A DNA stretch of 64,000 nucleotides, from the NCBI GenBank assembly GCA_951804985.1, contig OX638132.1, positions 10,025,529 to 10,089,528 on the forward strand, in the 5' to 3' direction. This document shows positions 13,283 through 25,740 of the stretch, one piece after another (position 1 is the stretch's first letter; each line of letters begins with the position of its first letter). Source of the stretch: Dryomyza anilis (Eukaryota; Arthropoda; Insecta; Diptera; Dryomyzidae). Below the pieces are notes generated by a model. That model saw only the letters and a program-made list of their open reading frames with translations. It made no database searches and was not told the origin of the DNA. A program made the translations under genes and the position numbers.

Positions 13283-13703
13283 ATACCCTACACTAAGAGT
13301 GAAAGGGTATATTCAGTTTGGTACGCCGTTTGTAACACCCAGAAGGAAGCATCTCCGGTATGGAAAAGTATATATATTCCCGTCTGTCCGTCAGTCTGTC
13401 TGGCGAGATCGGTCCATTTAGACCTATGATCCGACCACTTATGTTCAAATACCTCATATAAAATGTACATATAAAGATCAATTTTTATGTATACGTGCTT
13501 AGGTAAACTTTTTTGGTCAAATATATATTAACATCATGCTCAAATACATGATAATAAAGTTTTCCGGCGAAAAGATTTGTGGTTCACAAAAAAAAAAAAT
13601 GAAATTCGGTACACCTACCCATTTGTAAATATGGGTATCAAATGAATGGAAATTCTTCAGCGATTGAATGTTTGTAGTTATTTTCAGGATTCGTATACCC
13701 TAG
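13283..13703. repeat. Unclassified TATAGTCGG-type repeat, truncated copy
   Basis: Begins ATACCCTACACTAAGAGTGA and contains GGAAGCATCTCCGGTATGGA, TATATATTCCCGTCTGTCCG and ACCCATTTGTAAATATGGGT. The hairpin edge is absent. Opposite orientation to the copy at 4236. Confidence 0.65.
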
Positions 13704-15719
13704 TTTATATTTTATTTTGGTACTCGTGAGGGATCTTCAAACATATTATTTAAAAAAAAAATGGGATAGGCATCTACTTATGGCATGAAAGTGTTTCAAG
13801 AAGTTACAAGAAATTATTTTCTACGTCCACATGAATTTCTTGATGTTTCATGATGAAATAAACTGTCGTGAGCAGGTAACAGTTGTAACTTTATTTTGAG
13901 GTATCCCTGATTATAATCGAGGCACTAAACTGTGATCAGTTTACTATATTTATGGTCAAATTAGTATATTTTAAATTAAAATATTAATTATTACTAAATA
14001 ATGTCTATTACGTTAAATGTAATAAATAAAAATTCGGTTCATTTGTGTGACTACCTTGAAATGGCTTTGTTGATTCTTGGTACTCGGTAATCGGATCTTC
14101 AAGAGATATGTTATTTTGCACAAATTATAAGACTCCTAGTTACTAATCACTAAAAAAGTTTGAACCAAATCTGCAACATTTAATAAATTACGTGGTCGTT
14201 GTGATGTGGAGTACCCCATATGAAGCCATCAAACTAAACAATATTGAAATGAAATCATTTATTGGGCGAAATTTTCGAATTCGATAATCAATAATGATAA
14301 GATAACGAAGAGTTTTCGATAAAAATTAATCTATCTTTCATAATATTATTGTTTCGATGTCATTGCGGGGAGTGAGGTAACTAGTTCTAGTTCTGAACTG
14401 GTTATAAAACCAGTAATTTTTGTTCTAGTTTACTTTAGACTGGAACTAGTATTTGTTAGACTAGAATTTACGCAGCTTTTGAATTCATATCGACTATTAT
14501 TAAATAGTTTCATTATCATGATGAACATTTTGATAGTTTAATAATGTCTCAAAATAAAAATGTTTCATATAGAAAAATAACGAGTACCCGCTTTTATATT
14601 GAATAACCACGTCAGATTAATCGTTCTTTTTTACATTATATACTAACATTTGGCACAGAGGAGAATTTGCGAATTTTGTTTGTACTTAATTCGTTTCTGT
14701 AGTCGTCGATGTTATGTTGTTGGTCTTTCTTATGGTTGTTCTCAACGCCCTCTAGAAATTTTATGTTGTTGCTATATTTCGGGTACTCGTCTGTTTCAAC
14801 GTACATATGTGTTATACATAGTTGTTGTGTGTATTTTGCACATACGTTCGCTCAGTTAGTTGCATTGCATAAAATGCATTTTCTGTATCCATGACAAGTT
14901 TATTGACCCGACGTCACAACTGCGTTTGCACTTTTTATAGTTGCTATTGCGGTGGTTGTTTGTTTGAGGTTTTCTTGTTTTTTTTTTTTACTTTTTGGTG
15001 TGCAATTTTTTTTTTTTATATTTCATTTAATTTATGTTGTGTCGTTTTATTTGCTACTTGCTTAAGTTGTTGCCTTGAGAATTTGTTTCGCTACTTCGTC
15101 GTCTTCTTCTATTGCTGTAGTTGCTACTGCGTAGAAAAAAAAATTACATAGAATTTAAGTGACTTTCCTTTGTTGTTTTTGCACTCTTCAAATGGTTACT
15201 TGATTTCAGTATGCGCTTTGAATTGAAACAATAGCACAGCGACATAACTAATAATAATAGTTGTAGCACAACTTTGTAAAACTACGACAAACAATACCTA
15301 CATATGAAATCTACTGCAGTAAAACAACAATGTCATGGAGTACACTAAAAAAAAAACATGCAAAAACATTTATGAATTTTACGAAAATATTCATGACAAT
15401 TAATTATTCACTAAATATTACGTCCACGTTAAATTATCGTTTACTGTTTGTAACTTACGAAATATGTTTTCTATTATATACGAATTTTGAAATGCAGTTT
15501 TGAAATTAAATCACGAATTATACTCTGGTATAATATAATTGTACACAAAAAACACGTATATAACCAAATACAATTTTGTAAAGATCCGAAGTTTTTAAAA
15601 AAATGTGTATATTAATTTTCATAAAATTGCAACGAAAAATATTCGTAAATTTACGAAAGTATTTGTTAAATAAATGTTAAGTAAAAATTGTGAAAATTAA
15701 ACATTTAAATTTTTAGTGT

Positions 15720-17090
15720 ACAATTGAATTTTAAATGAAAATTTGAAATTTTAGTGAACAATTGAATTTTCAATGATCATTTTAATCTTTAGTATTTGTT
15801 AATTATTTTTTAGTAAACAATTGAATTTTTAGTGAACAATTGAGTTTTAAGTGAACATTGAATTTTTTGTGAACAATTGAATTCTAAGTAAACAATTAAA
15901 ATTTTAAGTGAACTATTGAATTTTTAGTGAACATTTTATTTTTTAGTATTTGTTAAATAATTTTTTTAGTAAAAAAATGTGACAATTGAATTTTAAGTGA
16001 ACTATTGAATTTTTAGTGAACAATTGAATTTTAAGTGATCAATTGAATTTTCAATGAACATTTTATTTTTAGTATTTGTTAAATATTTTTTTTAGTAAAA
16101 AATGTGAAAATTGAATTTTAGTGAACTATTGAATTTTTAAGTGAACAATTGAATTTTTAATGAACATTTTAATTTTTAGTATTTGTTAAATATTTTTTTT
16201 AGTAAAAAATGTGAAAATTGAATTTTAGTGAACAATTGAATTTTTAGCGAACAATTGAATTTTAAGTGAACAATTGAATTTTTAATGAACATTTTAATTT
16301 TTAGTATTTGTTAAATAATTTTTTTAGTAAAAAATGTGAAAATTAAATTTTAGTGAACAATTGAATTTTTAGCGAACAATTGAATTTTAAGTGAACAATT
16401 GAATTTTTAATGAACATATAAATCTTTAGTATTTGTTAGTTATTTTTTTAGTAAAAATTGAATTTTTAGTGAACAATTGAATTTTAAGTGAACATTTGAA
16501 TTTTTTGTAAACAATTGAATTCTAAGTAAACAATTAAAATTTTAATGAACAATTGAATTTTTAATGAACATTTTATTTTTAGTATTTGTTAAATAATTTT
16601 TTTAGTAAAAATGTGTAAATTAAAATTTTAGTGAACATTTGAATTTTTAGTGAACAATTGAATTTTAAGTGAGCAATTGAAATTTTAGTGAACATTTTAA
16701 TTTTTAGTGAACATTTGAATTTTTAGTGAACAATTGAATTTTAAGTGAAAAATTAAAATGTTAATGAACAATTGAATTTTTAACGAACATTTTAATTTTT
16801 AGTATTTGTTAAATAATTTTTTTAGTAAAAAAATGTTTAAATTGAATTTTTAGTGAACATTTGAATTTTTAGTGAACAATTGAATTTTAAGTGAGCGATT
16901 GAAATTTTAATGAATAATATAATATTTAATGAACATTTTAATTTTTAGTATTTGTTAAATAATTGTTTTGTAATAAAATGTGAAAATTGAGTTTTTTGTG
17001 AACAATTAAATTTTTAGTAAACATTTGAATTTTTAGTGAACAATTGAAATTTTAATGAACATTTTAATTATTAGTATTTGTTAAATATTT
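15720..17090. repeat. AT-rich minisatellite of GAACAATTGAATTTTTAGT units
   Basis: About 1.4 kb made of degenerate units of about 19-20 bases (GTGAACAATTGAATTTTTA). A recurring spacer AATTTTTAGTATTTGTTAAA followed by TAATTTTTTTAGTAAAAAAT gives a higher-order period near 130-150 bases. There is no coding content. Confidence 0.9.
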
Positions 17091-17592
17091 TTTTTCGTGT
17101 ACAATACGATACAATGCTGAGGACACAAAGTGCACTGGCCCAACGTCTTTGAACAGTGCAAAACGTCAGTCACCGTCAGACTCGAGTGTCGGATGTCGTA
17201 ATGACCAAACGACACACCAAGTTGACTGACATAAATATTGATTATCTGACTGACTGACTGTTTGTCTGTCAATTCGTGTCTTAGTATGTTTTGTCATTTA
17301 TTAGAAAAAAACAATTGGAAACAGCCACACGTCGCATTGCGGTTTCATATGAGTCGATAATCGGTTTACGTAATACAGCATTTGTTAGCCGCTATGGGGT
17401 CAGAAGAACTGAGAATTAATTAACTACATGCATATTGTCAATTTATGGAACGTAAATGTACTTTGTGCTGTCACAATTTTACTGAAATCGAAGTATAAGT
17501 TATTGCTTTTGAAAACTCATCAAAATTTTGATTATTTTATGAATTCACAAATTTGATCAGATACACAGTTTTAATGATAATTTTTAAGTTTA

Positions 17593-17835
17593 AGGGTGTG
17601 TGCGAGTTCGACTAAATTGCTGACTAAACTAAATTGTACGAGTTTTTATTCGATTGTCATTCGGTAACCGATAATTGTTAAAGTCCCTAATAAATCGATT
17701 ATAAAATGTCTGTTTGCTGTCTTCAAATTTAGTTCAATTTAGTTTGCTCAAAAATGTGATAAATTGAAAAGTAAACGCTGCATTACCGACAAAATTTAGT
17801 TTAGTCAGTAATTTAGTCGAACTCGCACACACCCT
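17593..17835. mobile_element. 243-bp MITE with 43-bp inverted ends
   Basis: Left end AGGGTGTGTGCGAGTTCGAC followed by TAAATTGCTGACTAAACTAA, with an almost perfect inverse at 17793-17835. The loop is AT-rich and encodes nothing. Flanking bases (TTTA and AAAT) do not give a clear duplication. Confidence 0.8.
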
Positions 17836-18559
17836 AAATCTGCGAAATTAAATATTATTTTTTGCTCGATTTTTTTTTTAAATGACAGAAAACAAAAAGC
17901 TGGCCTTTCATCGAAATCAATTTAATATTTTAATTCAATCTAATTTGTTTATTTTTTTTTTACACAAAATCAAAATTGGAAATTAATTCAAGTAAAATAT
18001 AAACGAATTCAATTTCGAACCGAATTTAAAACGATTTTAAGAACATGCTTAAATAGTAAACAACTAAATTTATTCTATTAGGGTATACATGAACATGACC
18101 TGATAATGTTGGACAAATAATTGGTCGGGTTGTGATAAAGCAAAAATAGAATGATCCGCTCCCGATCAGTATTAAAACCGCGTTATTTTTAAAACCGAAT
18201 ACGTTATAAAATAATCAGAAATAAACTGATATTCAAAATCTATATAAACGGGTTCAGTTTTATAGTGGTTTTAAAACGGGTTTCAAAAATTTGGAAAAAC
18301 AAATTACGAATTATTTAGTAAAATAATTTTTAATTTTTTTTATTAAACTAATAAATTAAAAAAAAAATATATTTAGGCAATAATTCAGTATTTCGTAACA
18401 TTAATACAAACACCGAAATCGAACAGGGTTTGAATTTTATATTTTATACATAAAAAAAGCATATTTATAAAAACTACAATAAATTCAGCAATGTATTGCA
18501 TTTTTTTTGTTTGCACTTTTAATAAGTGCGCTGCTGTTGTAATAGAAAACAATCAACTT

Positions 18560-19060
18560 GCATCGAAACACAAATCAACTTAATGTAACCTCGACTGGCA
18601 TTAGTACCACGCCCCAAAATACAACTAATGGCACGGTGATTTCGTGCTGCAACTGCTACTTTTCACGTATCAAGCAGCCAACCGAACAAAAACTTACATC
18701 GGACTAACTACCCAAAGACTTGTTGTACTAAAACTTTATTTATTACAAGCAAATATGACTTGAAGAGCTTGGCTAAGTTCAGGCGCATGACTCATCAGCC
18801 AACGTAGCTCTTTTAATGCGACAGGCAGCACAAGACACCACAAGTTGTTAGCCCGCTATTTAATGATGTGAAACTACATAGTACCAACAACAATATTACT
18901 TTAAACTTTTAAGTTTTCTAAGTATTTTGTGGAAACATTTTGTGTACGTCAAAAATAACCTTTTGCAAAACAACAACGTAACATCAACAGCACCGCCGCT
19001 GTGCCACAGTGCACCAAGCACCTATAGTTTTTGTTGTTCAAAAGTCTTTGAAAAAAGACG
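18560..19060. other. GC-richer unique noncoding patch
   Basis: A stretch of ordinary-complexity sequence with TGACTCATCAGCC, an AP-1-like site, and no repeats seen elsewhere in the window. No supported coding frame. It could be a conserved regulatory element in a large intron or intergenic region. Confidence 0.3.
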
Positions 19061-19182
19061 GCGGCGGGAGGCCTATTTTAAACTGCATCCTGTATAGTTG
19101 ACTTTAAAAAAAACCGATAAATTGCATTATATGCGATGCACCCTACACCGACAAAATATCACTTGAAGTTCTGGTATATATA

Positions 19183-19489
19183 AAGGGTTTTTCAATAAGA
19201 GCGCTACAAACGTTTTTTTCAAGTAGAGCCGCTACAAAAGTAGAGCGACAGGGACAGCAAACGACGCCATATTTCTTGCCGCTCTTTTCACATTTCTCTT
19301 CAGTAAGGTTTGCCATTTCATGATGTCGAAAATTAATAAAATTTACTACCGAAATTCGAATTCGTATATCTTTCCATCATGAAATGGCAAACCTTACTGA
19401 AGAGAAATATGAAAAGAGCGGCAAGAAATATGGCGTCGTTTGCTGTCCCTGTCGCTCTACTTTTGTAGCGTCCCTGTTGAAATACCCTT
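19183..19489. mobile_element. mariner-derived fold-back MITE with long inverted arms
   Basis: Flanked by TA (19181-19182 and 19490-19491) and ending in AAGGG/CCCTT. Two arms of more than 110 bp are near-perfect inverse copies (left about 19229-19325, right about 19376-19478), each holding the CAGCAAACGACGCCATATTT block. The short centre keeps part of the transposase N-terminal codons (AAAATTTACTACCGAAATTC). The RNA or single strand would form a long hairpin. Confidence 0.88.
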
Positions 19490-20000
19490 TATTAAATTAA
19501 ACTCCAATTTTTAAAATTTTTTTGATCTGGCCTTTATGTTCGAACCTTCATAGAATGAGACTTTTTTTTTAAATGTTCCCAGAACCCAACGACTTTTTTT
19601 TGTAGTTGAGTATTCGAAAAGTCTCAAAAGGATCCAATTTGACAAACAAATGACACAGATCCTAGTTGAACTTTAAAGTGATCAATATGCTCAATAATTT
19701 TCTACCCCCCCGAATTAAAATTCTGGCTACGGGCCTGCATCAGCGTAACGTAACGCAACTAATCGAATTTAATCGTTCGCTTGATTTGTTTGAATTGATA
19801 AAATAGAATTGAAATGCATAACACGTTTCTATGAGAATGAAACATTGTATACGTTCTGTTGTTATTACTACTGGGAAGCAACGCATTTACCCATCCTGTT
19901 GTGTCGGTCTGTTTATTTGTTCAACAGTCGACAAAATCGTCTGCTCAATATTTAATGTGTTGCATTGGTAGTTTTATACAGTACTACTCACTCATCATAG

Positions 20001-20066
20001 TCAGTCCAGAGGTATGTGCGCTGGACTTGTTTTCTAAAGGTCTCGGGTTCGAATCACGGCATGGGC
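20001..20066 (+). repeat. tRNA-like fragment (possible other SINE head)
   Basis: CAGTCCAGAGGTATGTGCGC and GGTCTCGGGTTCGAATCACG look like the anticodon-arm to T-arm part of a tRNA with a good B box (GGTTCGAATC). The 5' half does not fold as a tRNA and no A box is clear, so it is not called as a tRNA gene. Confidence 0.35.
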
Positions 20067-20516
20067 TATGTTAATTATATGGAACTGATTATTAAAATGT
20101 TTCGTTGTTATAACTCGAATCTGATCATGTCTATCCTAATAGCGTAAATTACTGCAATAATATCTAAGATAATGAACACTTATCTCTTTTCTTGAATTTC
20201 CTGATCATTGACATGATTGACACAAGTTGACAATCGTTGTAAACTGTAAACACTGTTTGCTGACAATCAAACATATTTTGATTTTTGTTACCACAATCAG
20301 TCTAAATATTCTCAATGTTCTACAATAAAATTATTTTAGAAATCACTGCATAATCATTTCGAAAAGTGTTAGAGTATTATGGAAATAAATTAAATTTTAA
20401 GAAATGATTTCTGCGGTTCTAATATGTTTTTTTCCAATCAACATATTATGATTCAGTTCAAAATGTAAAATTTAACAACAAATCTAAATAAAATTATTTA
20501 ATTATACAGTGTACAA

Positions 20517-21248
20517 TAGGGGTTCCAATCCCGAAGCATTTTGGCGATCCCGGGATTTTCGTGATTAGAAAAATAATCCCGGGATATATCCCGAATTATG
20601 TTCCAAATGATTGAAATTTGTATAACAGGTACCAAATAAGTAAATTTTACACATTAAGTCGGATCGGCATATTTTTCCCATAGTTGTAAAAGGTCTTAAT
20701 TTACATAGTGCTGCTAGAGTATATTACAAAAAAAATTGAGTCGGTAAATAATTTTCTGTGCTTGAGTATTGCAGATGAAGTCAAAAACAATTTAAATCAA
20801 TATTTTATCATCTAAATAAAGCTGTTTTGGATCGAAGTAGGCTTAAAAAAATTAGTAATGCAGTCTATTATTGTCTTATGTTCGCGCATCGTCTTTGAAG
20901 TTTAAAAAGAACAAAAATTTAACATTTTCTCAAGTTAAACCTGTCACAAATATAATTGTGTTTGTACATTCTTTGTAGTTCTGAATTCAAATATGTTAAC
21001 GATCAATTTCTGTGACGTATAGTAAAAAAATCCTAGTTTTGTGAATAATACCAGCAGTGGTATTCTTACATAAAATCAAACATTTGTCATCAAGTCTATT
21101 AAAAAATAATTAAAAATGCTAACGACTACAAATTTAAAATTTAATAGTTTTAATATTTTCTACACGTTATTTTGATTGGCAATCCCGGGATTTCATTTCG
21201 GGATTTTCGGTACAAATATTCTCCGGGATCCCGGGATTGGAAGCCCTA
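20517..21248. mobile_element. hAT-type non-autonomous transposon, 732 bp
   Basis: Ends are TAGGGGTTCCAATCCCG and the complement of TAGGGCTTCCAATCCCG. It is flanked by an exact 8-bp duplication GTGTACAA (20509-20516 and 21249-21256), diagnostic of hAT-like transposition. Subterminal CCCGGGAT words are repeated at both ends. No transposase frame is present. Confidence 0.88.
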
Positions 21249-21577
21249 GTGTACAAGTGTTCATTAATTTATTTTTTATTTTGCGTCATTTGTGTTGCCT
21301 GTGCGAATTTGATATGAAACTCGTGCAAATGTCATTCGCAGTTTCGACTTAATGACATGATCTCTTTTTAATAATTGTGAGTTGTGCAACAAAGAAATAG
21401 AAAAAAAATCGATGTACGTTCTCAAATAACGTGTGGCATTTATTTCTTATTGTTAATCCGGTGAAATAATTCTGAATAAGTGAGCCCAAACTAACGATCA
21501 AAATTAATTATTCTAAATTTACGGTTCTAATTTTTAAAATATTCCCTAACACATTTTCCATCCAAGCATGTTGTAAT

Positions 21578-21886
21578 AATAATAATAATAGTTTGGCACT
21601 ACAGTCCTATAAGAACTTAGGCCGAGCTCACTCACCATTTAGAGCTGTTCGTGTTATTTTTGTACTCAAAGTGGTGGGACCTACAGTTTATTGCCGAATC
21701 CGAACGGCGGGTGAGAGCTTTTCATAGGCAATGTTTTACTCTCGTAGATTTGCCATTTACTGCCGAGAGGTAGCGCGGTATAGAAAAATGTTTCTATAAA
21801 AAGATGTTGTTACCTCAGTCCAGGCTTGAATTGGGGACCTTTCAGCTCGCAGTCCAACGCACTAATCACTGAGCTACCGCGGCTAC
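21578..21886 (-). repeat. tRNA-derived SINE, full-length copy
   Basis: Read on minus, the copy starts with a tRNA-like head: GCCGCGGTAGCTCAGTGATT (A box) and further a B-box-like segment TTCAAGCC (here slightly changed). It ends in CTGTAGTGCCAAACTATTA with an ATT microsatellite tail. It is flanked by a 14-bp target duplication AAGCATRTTGTAAT (21564-21577 and 21887-21900). That proves a retrotransposition event. Confidence 0.88.
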
Positions 21887-22151
21887 AAGCATATTGTAAT
21901 TTATATAAATTTAAAATGAATATATATGTATTACATATAAATCACTGTAATTACACAGAAAAAAAAATATTCGATATGATGATTTTATTCATAAATATTA
22001 TACATTTTTTCAAGAACTACCAGATTTTCATAATTTTCTGATATTTTCAAATTAGATGCATACGTATTTTTTACATAGTTTTTTATATAATTACTTCCGT
22101 GATTTTTTTATATTTTGGAAAGTATTAGTATTAACATTAAATGAAAATGTT

Positions 22152-22361
22152 CACGCAGAAAAAAATCCCTCAAATCCCATTAAAATTGATCAATAGGATT
22201 TAATAGTATACCAAAAATAAATATTTTCATGTAAACTCAATGGCAATGTCATGGTATTTTCTAGTATTTAATGGTATTTTCCGATTAAAATAATAATTTA
22301 TCCAATTGACTATTTTTAATAGTAAAAAAACTATTATTTATTTAGTATTTTTTCTGGGTTT
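22152..22361. mobile_element. MITE of the CACCCAGAAAAAAA family, copy 1
   Basis: A-rich left end with AGAAAAAAATCCC and T-rich right end TTTTTTCTGGG form short inverted ends. The core has CCCATTAAAATTGATCAATA, ATGGCAATGTCATGGTATTT and TTATCC-ATTGACTATTTTTA. It is noncoding. Further copies lie at 28288, 43881, 50044, 60123 and 60289. Confidence 0.75.
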
Positions 22362-22839
22362 ATAATCAATACATAGATAAATGTCGCTACAATTATAAAA
22401 TTATCCAATTTTACGTTTTTAAATGCCTTTTGAGTTTGTTCTTTTTTTCATTTATTTTTTTTATTTATTTTCATTTATTTATTTTCATTTTGTTTGTTTC
22501 ACATCGTTTTTGTTTGCACGCTGCATGCTTGCATTGTTATTTCAATTTGTTGACCTGAATTTATTGAAGCAGTGCAATGGCACGTCAAAATCCACCTCTT
22601 TCTTCCATTTGCAACCTATTCAGAATAACAATAAAAAAAAAATAAAATAAAATGAAAAACTTTGCATTTTTAGTATATTCAGCTATTCTCAGCAAAAATA
22701 ACCAAATTGATAGCACATTTTGATGTACATTTATGTCACGCCATTTCCGTTTCTTTGTTGTTGAATTTTTTTTTTCTTTGAATTTTTAAATTTATATATT
22801 TTTTATAGAAAACATTTTTCTATTCGACGCTACCTCTCG

Positions 22840-23800
22840 ACTTAAAACCCACTTCAAGACATTCATTTTATTTCAAGAGATGTACTGTCGCCGGTTCTAT
22901 GCACAAATAGTGTCAAAGCAAAACACAAACAAGACGTAGTTGTAGTGATGAGGTCTATAAGAATGCGCAATATAATTTCAGTAAATTAGTGAATTTGTGC
23001 GGTATAATTTTAATAAAATAGTCAATTTAAAGTGCAAAAAACATAATCTTCAAATAAAGTCTAAATAGACAATTCATTTTTGTATTTTTTTAAATTTTCT
23101 TATTGACATATTCAGCACTATATATACCAACTAAACGTCTAGATGGTCTAACCTGTATATACATCAACCATGATATTGATATATAGAGAAAAGTTCAAAA
23201 GGTATAAGAAAATCATATAATCTTTTGTATTTTTTATTTATTGAACATTTTTTGCATTTAATTTTCGACCAATGCGTTGTTTTTGTCGTACAATATATAT
23301 ATATTTCTTTTTAATGTTTTTGTATTTTTTATAGACACATAAATACCGACAACAACGCCGTTGAATGCCGAGCGTCAGATTTGTTGTTTTAGTTGTTCAT
23401 CTTCACTGCACTCACTGGTCTTGTTGAATTTTCAGTGATAGTAGTGTCATTTGGTTTTGTTTGTCAAAATGAAAAAAAATTTCTTGACACTACTTGACAG
23501 CAATGAAACAAATACTGCGTCTTCTTACTCGTCTTTTTACTCGTTGCGCTCAATCACTCACTGCACTCACTGATCTTGTTGAATTTACAGCGACAGTAGT
23601 GTCATTGGGTTTTGTTTTTCAAAACATTTAATGTCTTGAAAAAAAAATTCTTGACACCAATGAAACAAATACTGCAGTGAAGTGAAATCGCTGGAGAGAC
23701 TTCACTATAATAGCCATTGCAAAATTCACTCATTATTTTAGAGTGCAGTAGTGCTTATTTTGCAAAGGGAACTTCAAATATATTTGTGCAGATGTCTACA
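22840..23800. repeat. Interspersed repeat block, paralogous to 28930-29760
   Basis: Both blocks contain ACCCACTTCAAGACATTCA, CAAAACACAAACAAGACG-like words, GAGCGTCAGATTTGTTGT, CTCGTTGCGCTCA, GACACCAATGAAACAAATACTG, and GAGAGACTTCACTATAATA in the same order. No coding sequence is supported. Confidence 0.7.
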
Positions 23801-25069
23801 CGTACTATTTAAAATGCGGCATGAGAGCTCGACTTTCTTAAAATTGCTTTTGTATTTTTTTTAGTTATAAAACTAAAACCTTTTATATATATTTTGGATA
23901 TCGACTTATATCATTTAATGGTTAATCAGTTTAAAAACGAAACTGTTTTAAGCGGCTATCGTTTTCAATGCGTGATTAGTTTTCATAGTAGAAATTATTG
24001 ATTGTTTTACTTGTTATAACTCGCCCAACATGCTTAGGTCAGATATGGAGCAGGTCTACCCTAATATGCCAAATTTCTACTAAAATTCTATGCTATATTG
24101 TCGATATTCTTAATTTTGAATAAAAATACTAATTAATGACAATGTTGCTAAATTTATTTTATATCAATTGTGCTAAAAGTGAAACATCAGGCATCTCAAT
24201 TAATAGCTTACTTTGTGGCAGGACATGTTTTTATAGGACTTCGAGATATGATATAAACATGCGACACAAATTATTGCTGCATAAATTAATTTTCTTTAAA
24301 CATGTTTTTTTTCTCACGCCATTAACAAAAAAAAATAACACAAAAAAGGACACTTCAACGACGTAATTACGCTTGAGAAGGGACCCCTTACCACCCTTGA
24401 CTTGCTCTAGCTTGCTCTTTGTTCTTGTTGAAAAGTCCTAATTGTGTTGCTGTAAAACGCGTCATTAAAGTCTAACGAACTGCTTTTAAAAACTCGTTTC
24501 GTGGCGGCTGTCCTGCGCATAAATATTGTCTGAGGCATTACAACATTTTTTCTATTCTCTGTTTCTACATTTATTTTCTATTTCTTTTTTTACATGGTCT
24601 GAAGTATTTCATTGTTTATTATTTCTTCTCAATTTTTCGACGTACCTTTTTTTTATACCTTTTTCATATCCTTATTGCTGTGTACTACTAATCAATCATG
24701 TCACAAGGACATTGTATAGATATCCTTTTATGTACTCTATAAAATGGCCGCACATTTTATAGCTTGTTGTAAAACTATTTTCGCACATTTTTGTTGTTTT
24801 GTTTTTATTATACTCGATAGCTTTTTGTGTTATCAACACATTTTATAGGTTTATTTTGTTTACGTACCTTTTCATATATGAACAAATAAAGGTCGAGTTC
24901 ACTTTGTTATTTTTTATATTTATAGAACTATATACCCAACAATGTTGTTTCCGTTTGAAACTATCGATAATTGTGCAAGGTAATATAATGTATTTTTTTT
25001 CAATACCTCTATAAAATGTTTTTAATGTCCGTATCATATTGAATTAATGTAGTGGAAATGATTTTACAT
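23801..25069. other. Noncoding stretch, nothing recognised
   Basis: T-rich sequence with chance open frames made of Phe, Leu and Ser. No motif or repeat boundary is clear. Confidence 0.5.
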
Positions 25070-25740
25070 ACTATTTCATGGATTTTGTTGTTAAATCAAA
25101 CGATACCAAGACAAAATGTTTGGCAAGGTAGTTTAAAAACATTATTTCGAATGATTTTAAGCGGAGTTTGCATCAAAAACTATATTCTGCCCGTTTTCAA
25201 AAAATATGCCATTAAAACGCCATTTTATATTCTAATGTTCACTTCTTTCACAAACTTCTATTTATCTGTGTGATTGCCGGAAATATTCCATAAATATGAC
25301 AGAAATTTTGTATCGGATTCACAAAACAAATTTTTGGCATGGTCAAAGCAGTTTAGAAACATTTTTAGACATATTACAAACAAGCAGATATAAAGACGGA
25401 GTTGGTTCCAAATGGTGTCTGTTTTCTGCGTGTTCCAAAAATATGCCGAAAATCTTCCTACAAACTTTAATTATCTGTGATATGCCATAAAAAAAGTGTC
25501 CCTACTTTCAAATTTCCCATGTGATCTAACCTTCCCAACTGGTTTCGAATGATTTTAAGCAAATGCGGGGTTTGTATCAAAAGCTGTCCGTTCTCTGCGT
25601 CCCAAAATATGTCGGTAATATGCCATTAAAACTCCATTTTATAATCTAATGTAAAATTCTCCAATAAACCTTCCATATTATTTCTGAAATTGCCGGAAAT
25701 ATGCTCGATTGTTTCTGAAAAATGCTAGCCATTTTTGTTT
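25070..25740. repeat. Three diverged copies of a TTTGGCANGGTNNNNNCAGTTTAGAAAC-type repeat
   Basis: Copies near 25090-25270, 25290-25495 and 25545-25700 share the words AAAACATT, GGAGTTTG-TATCAAAA-CTGT, TTCTGC, AATATGCC and CTGTGTGATTGCCGGAAATA in order. A further relative lies at 41262-41510. No coding content; class unknown. The fragment 25500-25545 between them belongs to the TATAGTCGG family. Confidence 0.55.

Noticed and set aside
14650..15151. Cys/Phe/Leu-rich plus-strand frames
   Set aside because: T-rich sequence with overlapping frames in several registers; no signal of selection or known motif.
20001..20066. tRNA gene
   Set aside because: Only the T-arm half is convincing; no A box and no acceptor pairing.
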